A stretch of DNA of 16,454 nt from Thermomonas sp. Lineage in GTDB: Bacteria; Pseudomonadota; Gammaproteobacteria; Xanthomonadales; Xanthomonadaceae. Each line of letters opens with the position of its first letter. Positions within the stretch are counted from its first letter, which is position 1. This document shows, piece by piece, positions 14,630 through 16,454 of the stretch. Where the stretch lies: assembly GCA_024711415.1 (NCBI GenBank), contig JANJSW010000320.1, forward strand, positions 1 through 16,454, written 5' to 3'. Position numbers and translations under genes: made by a program. The notes beneath the pieces were generated by a model. That model ran no database searches. It was not told where the DNA came from and worked only from the letters and a program-made list of their open reading frames with translations.

Positions 14630-16454
14630 ATGAAACGCATTGCACGACATCCGCTCACCGCCGCGCTGCTGCTGTCCGGCGCCGCCCTCGCCAACGCCCG
14701 GACGCCGATCCCGATCGACTCGCTGGCGAAGGTTCCCGACATCCAGTCGGTCACCATGAGCGCCGATGGCAAGAATCTGGTGGCGATCGTCGCCATGCCG
14801 GGCTCCAACAACCAGGACACCGCGCTGGCGACCTGGGACCTGGACAACCTCGACGCCGGCTCCAAGATCACCCCTTCCGGCGACCGCATGAAATTCATCG
14901 CCGCCAACGCGATGAAGGCCAACCGCGTGCTGGTGATCGGCAGGCAGGAGTGGACCGGCCAGCTGGGCGGCTGCGGCGAGGGCAGCACCAATGGCGCCAC
15001 CAAGACCTTCGTGTCGAAGGCCTACATGACCGACACCACGCAGAAGAAGTTCGACGAGGCGTTCGCGGACAACACCCGCAAGCTGGGGGTCAGCGAGGAC
15101 ATCCAGCGCTGCCTCGAGATCGCCGGCACCTCCGCGCTGGTGAACACGCTGCCGCTCGATCCGGACAACGTGGTCATCCGACAGACCAGCGGCGTGTCCC
15201 TCAGCAGCAACTACTACCTGTACAACCTGCGCAGCGGCGAAACCAAACTGCTGTTCAAGTCTGGCGGGCGCGCCAGCCCCGGCCTGTTCAATCCGCGCAA
15301 CGGCCAACTGCTGACCAAGAGCCAGCTGGAGCCGATCGGGCCGGGCGAGTACGAACAGCGCATCCTGATCCGCAATCCCAAGACCGGCGAGTTCGACACC
15401 CACCCGCTGCTCACCACCAAGCTCAGCGAACGCTATACGGTCGACATCGCGGGGGTCGACGAAGAAACCGGCAAGTATTACGTGCTGACCGACCTGTGGT
15501 CCGACCGGGTACAAGCCTGGATGTACGACCCCGTGGCGCAGAAGTTCGACGCCGAACCGCTGCTCGCACACCCGACCTTCTCCATCGGCGGCCTGATCCA
15601 GGGCACCCAGCCTGGCAACTTCAACAAGATCCTCGGCTATGTCGTGGATGGGCCGCAGCGCGAGGTCACCTACGTCGAGCCGCAGATGGCGGCCATCCAT
15701 GCCATGCTCAAACAGGCGTTCCCGGGCCAGAACGTCAGCCTCGGGGGCTACAACGACGGCCTGTCACGCGTGCTGTTCAGTACCTCCAGCGCACAGGTCG
15801 CGCCCTCCTATCACGTGCTGCTGAACCGCAAGCAGGTGGTGAGCCTGGGTGGACAGCGTCCGTGGATCGACGGCAAGCAGATCGGCGAACAGCGCTGGGT
15901 GAACTATCCGGCCCGCGACGGCCTCAGCATTCCCGCGATCCTCGATCTGCCCGCGGGGTGGAAGCCCTCCGACGGCCCGCTGCCGACCATCATCCATCCG
16001 CACGGCGGCCCCTGGGCCCGCGACTACGCAGGCTGGGACGGCTCCGGCTGGGTCCCGTTCCTGACCTCGCGCGGCTATGCCGTGCTGCGTCCCCAGTACC
16101 GGGGTTCCACCGACCTCGGCCGCAAGCTCTGGCTGGCTGGCGACGCCCAGTGGGGCGAGAAGATGCAGGACGACAAGGACGACGGGGCCGCCTGGCTGGT
16201 CAAGGAAGGCATCGCCGATCCGAAGCGGATGGCGATCTTCGGCTATTCGTACGGCGGATTCGCAGCCGCAGCCGCCGCGGTCCGCCCGAACAGCCCGTAC
16301 CAGTGCGCGATTTCCGGCGCGCCGGTGACCGACTTGGCCAAGATCGGGATGAGCTGGAGCGACAACCGCCTCCAGCGGATCCTGCAGGGCAACACGGTCA
16401 AGGGCATGGACCCGATGCAGAACACCGCCAAGGCCAACATCCCCGTGCTGCTCT
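14630..16454 (+). CDS. S9 family (prolyl oligopeptidase-type) serine peptidase, exported, C-terminus beyond the window
   Basis: The frame is open from the ATG at 14630 to the right edge, giving 608 codons. A signal peptide (MKRIARHPLTAALLLSGAALANA) directs export. Residues of about 30-410 form the N-terminal propeller-like region, with the repeated strand patterns expected of the family, including a possible disulfide pair (GGCGEG and QRCLEI). The alpha/beta-hydrolase domain follows: HGGP at 458-461 (oxyanion region), RPQYRGSTDLG, WGEKMQDDKDDGAAWLV and the nucleophile elbow GYSYGG with S540. The catalytic Asp and His lie beyond the edge; the last visible residues NIPVLL normally come just before the Asp loop. 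Expected role: peptide cleavage in the periplasm or outside the cell. AGGGG lies 11 nt before the start, slightly far. The gene is separated from the receptor gene by a terminator, so cotranscription is unlikely. Confidence 0.94.
   Translation, partial: MKRIARHPLTAALLLSGAALANARTPIPIDSLAKVPDIQSVTMSADGKNLVAIVAMPGSNNQDTALATWDLDNLDAGSKITPSGDRMKFIAANAMKANRVLVIGRQEWTGQLGGCGEGSTNGATKTFVSKAYMTDTTQKKFDEAFADNTRKLGVSEDIQRCLEIAGTSALVNTLPLDPDNVVIRQTSGVSLSSNYYLYNLRSGETKLLFKSGGRASPGLFNPRNGQLLTKSQLEPIGPGEYEQRILIRNPKTGEFDTHPLLTTKLSERYTVDIAGVDEETGKYYVLTDLWSDRVQAWMYDPVAQKFDAEPLLAHPTFSIGGLIQGTQPGNFNKILGYVVDGPQREVTYVEPQMAAIHAMLKQAFPGQNVSLGGYNDGLSRVLFSTSSAQVAPSYHVLLNRKQVVSLGGQRPWIDGKQIGEQRWVNYPARDGLSIPAILDLPAGWKPSDGPLPTIIHPHGGPWARDYAGWDGSGWVPFLTSRGYAVLRPQYRGSTDLGRKLWLAGDAQWGEKMQDDKDDGAAWLVKEGIADPKRMAIFGYSYGGFAAAAAAVRPNSPYQCAISGAPVTDLAKIGMSWSDNRLQRILQGNTVKGMDPMQNTAKANIPVLL

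Overview
The window looks like an ordinary chromosomal segment of a GC-rich gammaproteobacterium, most likely Xanthomonadaceae (the Lysobacter, Luteimonas or Pseudoxanthomonas area). I infer this from the high GC, the strong G/C third-position bias, and the RimO, Dcd and ApbC sequences, which read like Xanthomonas-type orthologues. This is an inference from remembered family sequences, not a database match. I see no rRNA, tRNA, CRISPR array, transposase or integrase, and no block of unusual base composition.

Layout. The left edge (1-190, minus) holds the start of a membrane protein, probably a lipid A phosphoethanolamine transferase. Next on the minus strand is an M13 zinc metallopeptidase lipoprotein (327-2426). 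Upstream of it lies an ATGA-overlapped pair of M16 peptidases (2552-5331) that ends at a strong intrinsic terminator. Diverging from the M16 pair is a beta-CASP metallo-beta-lactamase RNase (5449-6822, plus). It converges on a rimO plus small-membrane-protein unit (6843-8652, minus). Diverging again is a dienelactone hydrolase and HIT-protein operon (8763-9872, plus), which converges on dcd and apbC (9879-11414, minus). The right third is a TonB-dependent receptor (11701-14502, plus) with a structured leader and an intrinsic terminator, followed by the first 608 codons of an S9 prolyl-oligopeptidase-type enzyme that runs off the window.

How the genes fit together. Four exported peptidases (M13, the two M16 subunits, S9) and an outer-membrane receptor flank a housekeeping core (ribosomal protein S12 methylthiolation, dCTP deamination, Fe-S carrier, RNA processing). 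A proteolytic, peptide-scavenging lifestyle would fit, but operon linkage is shown only for the M16 pair and the hydrolase/HIT pair. I found no convincing new multi-gene system. The points most worth a second look are a RimO in which the first cluster-binding cysteine of the N-terminal domain is glycine, the division of catalytic residues between the two M16 proteins, the receptor leader with mutually exclusive hairpins, small ORFs and a C8 tract, and a terminator lying only 28 nt before the M13 start codon.
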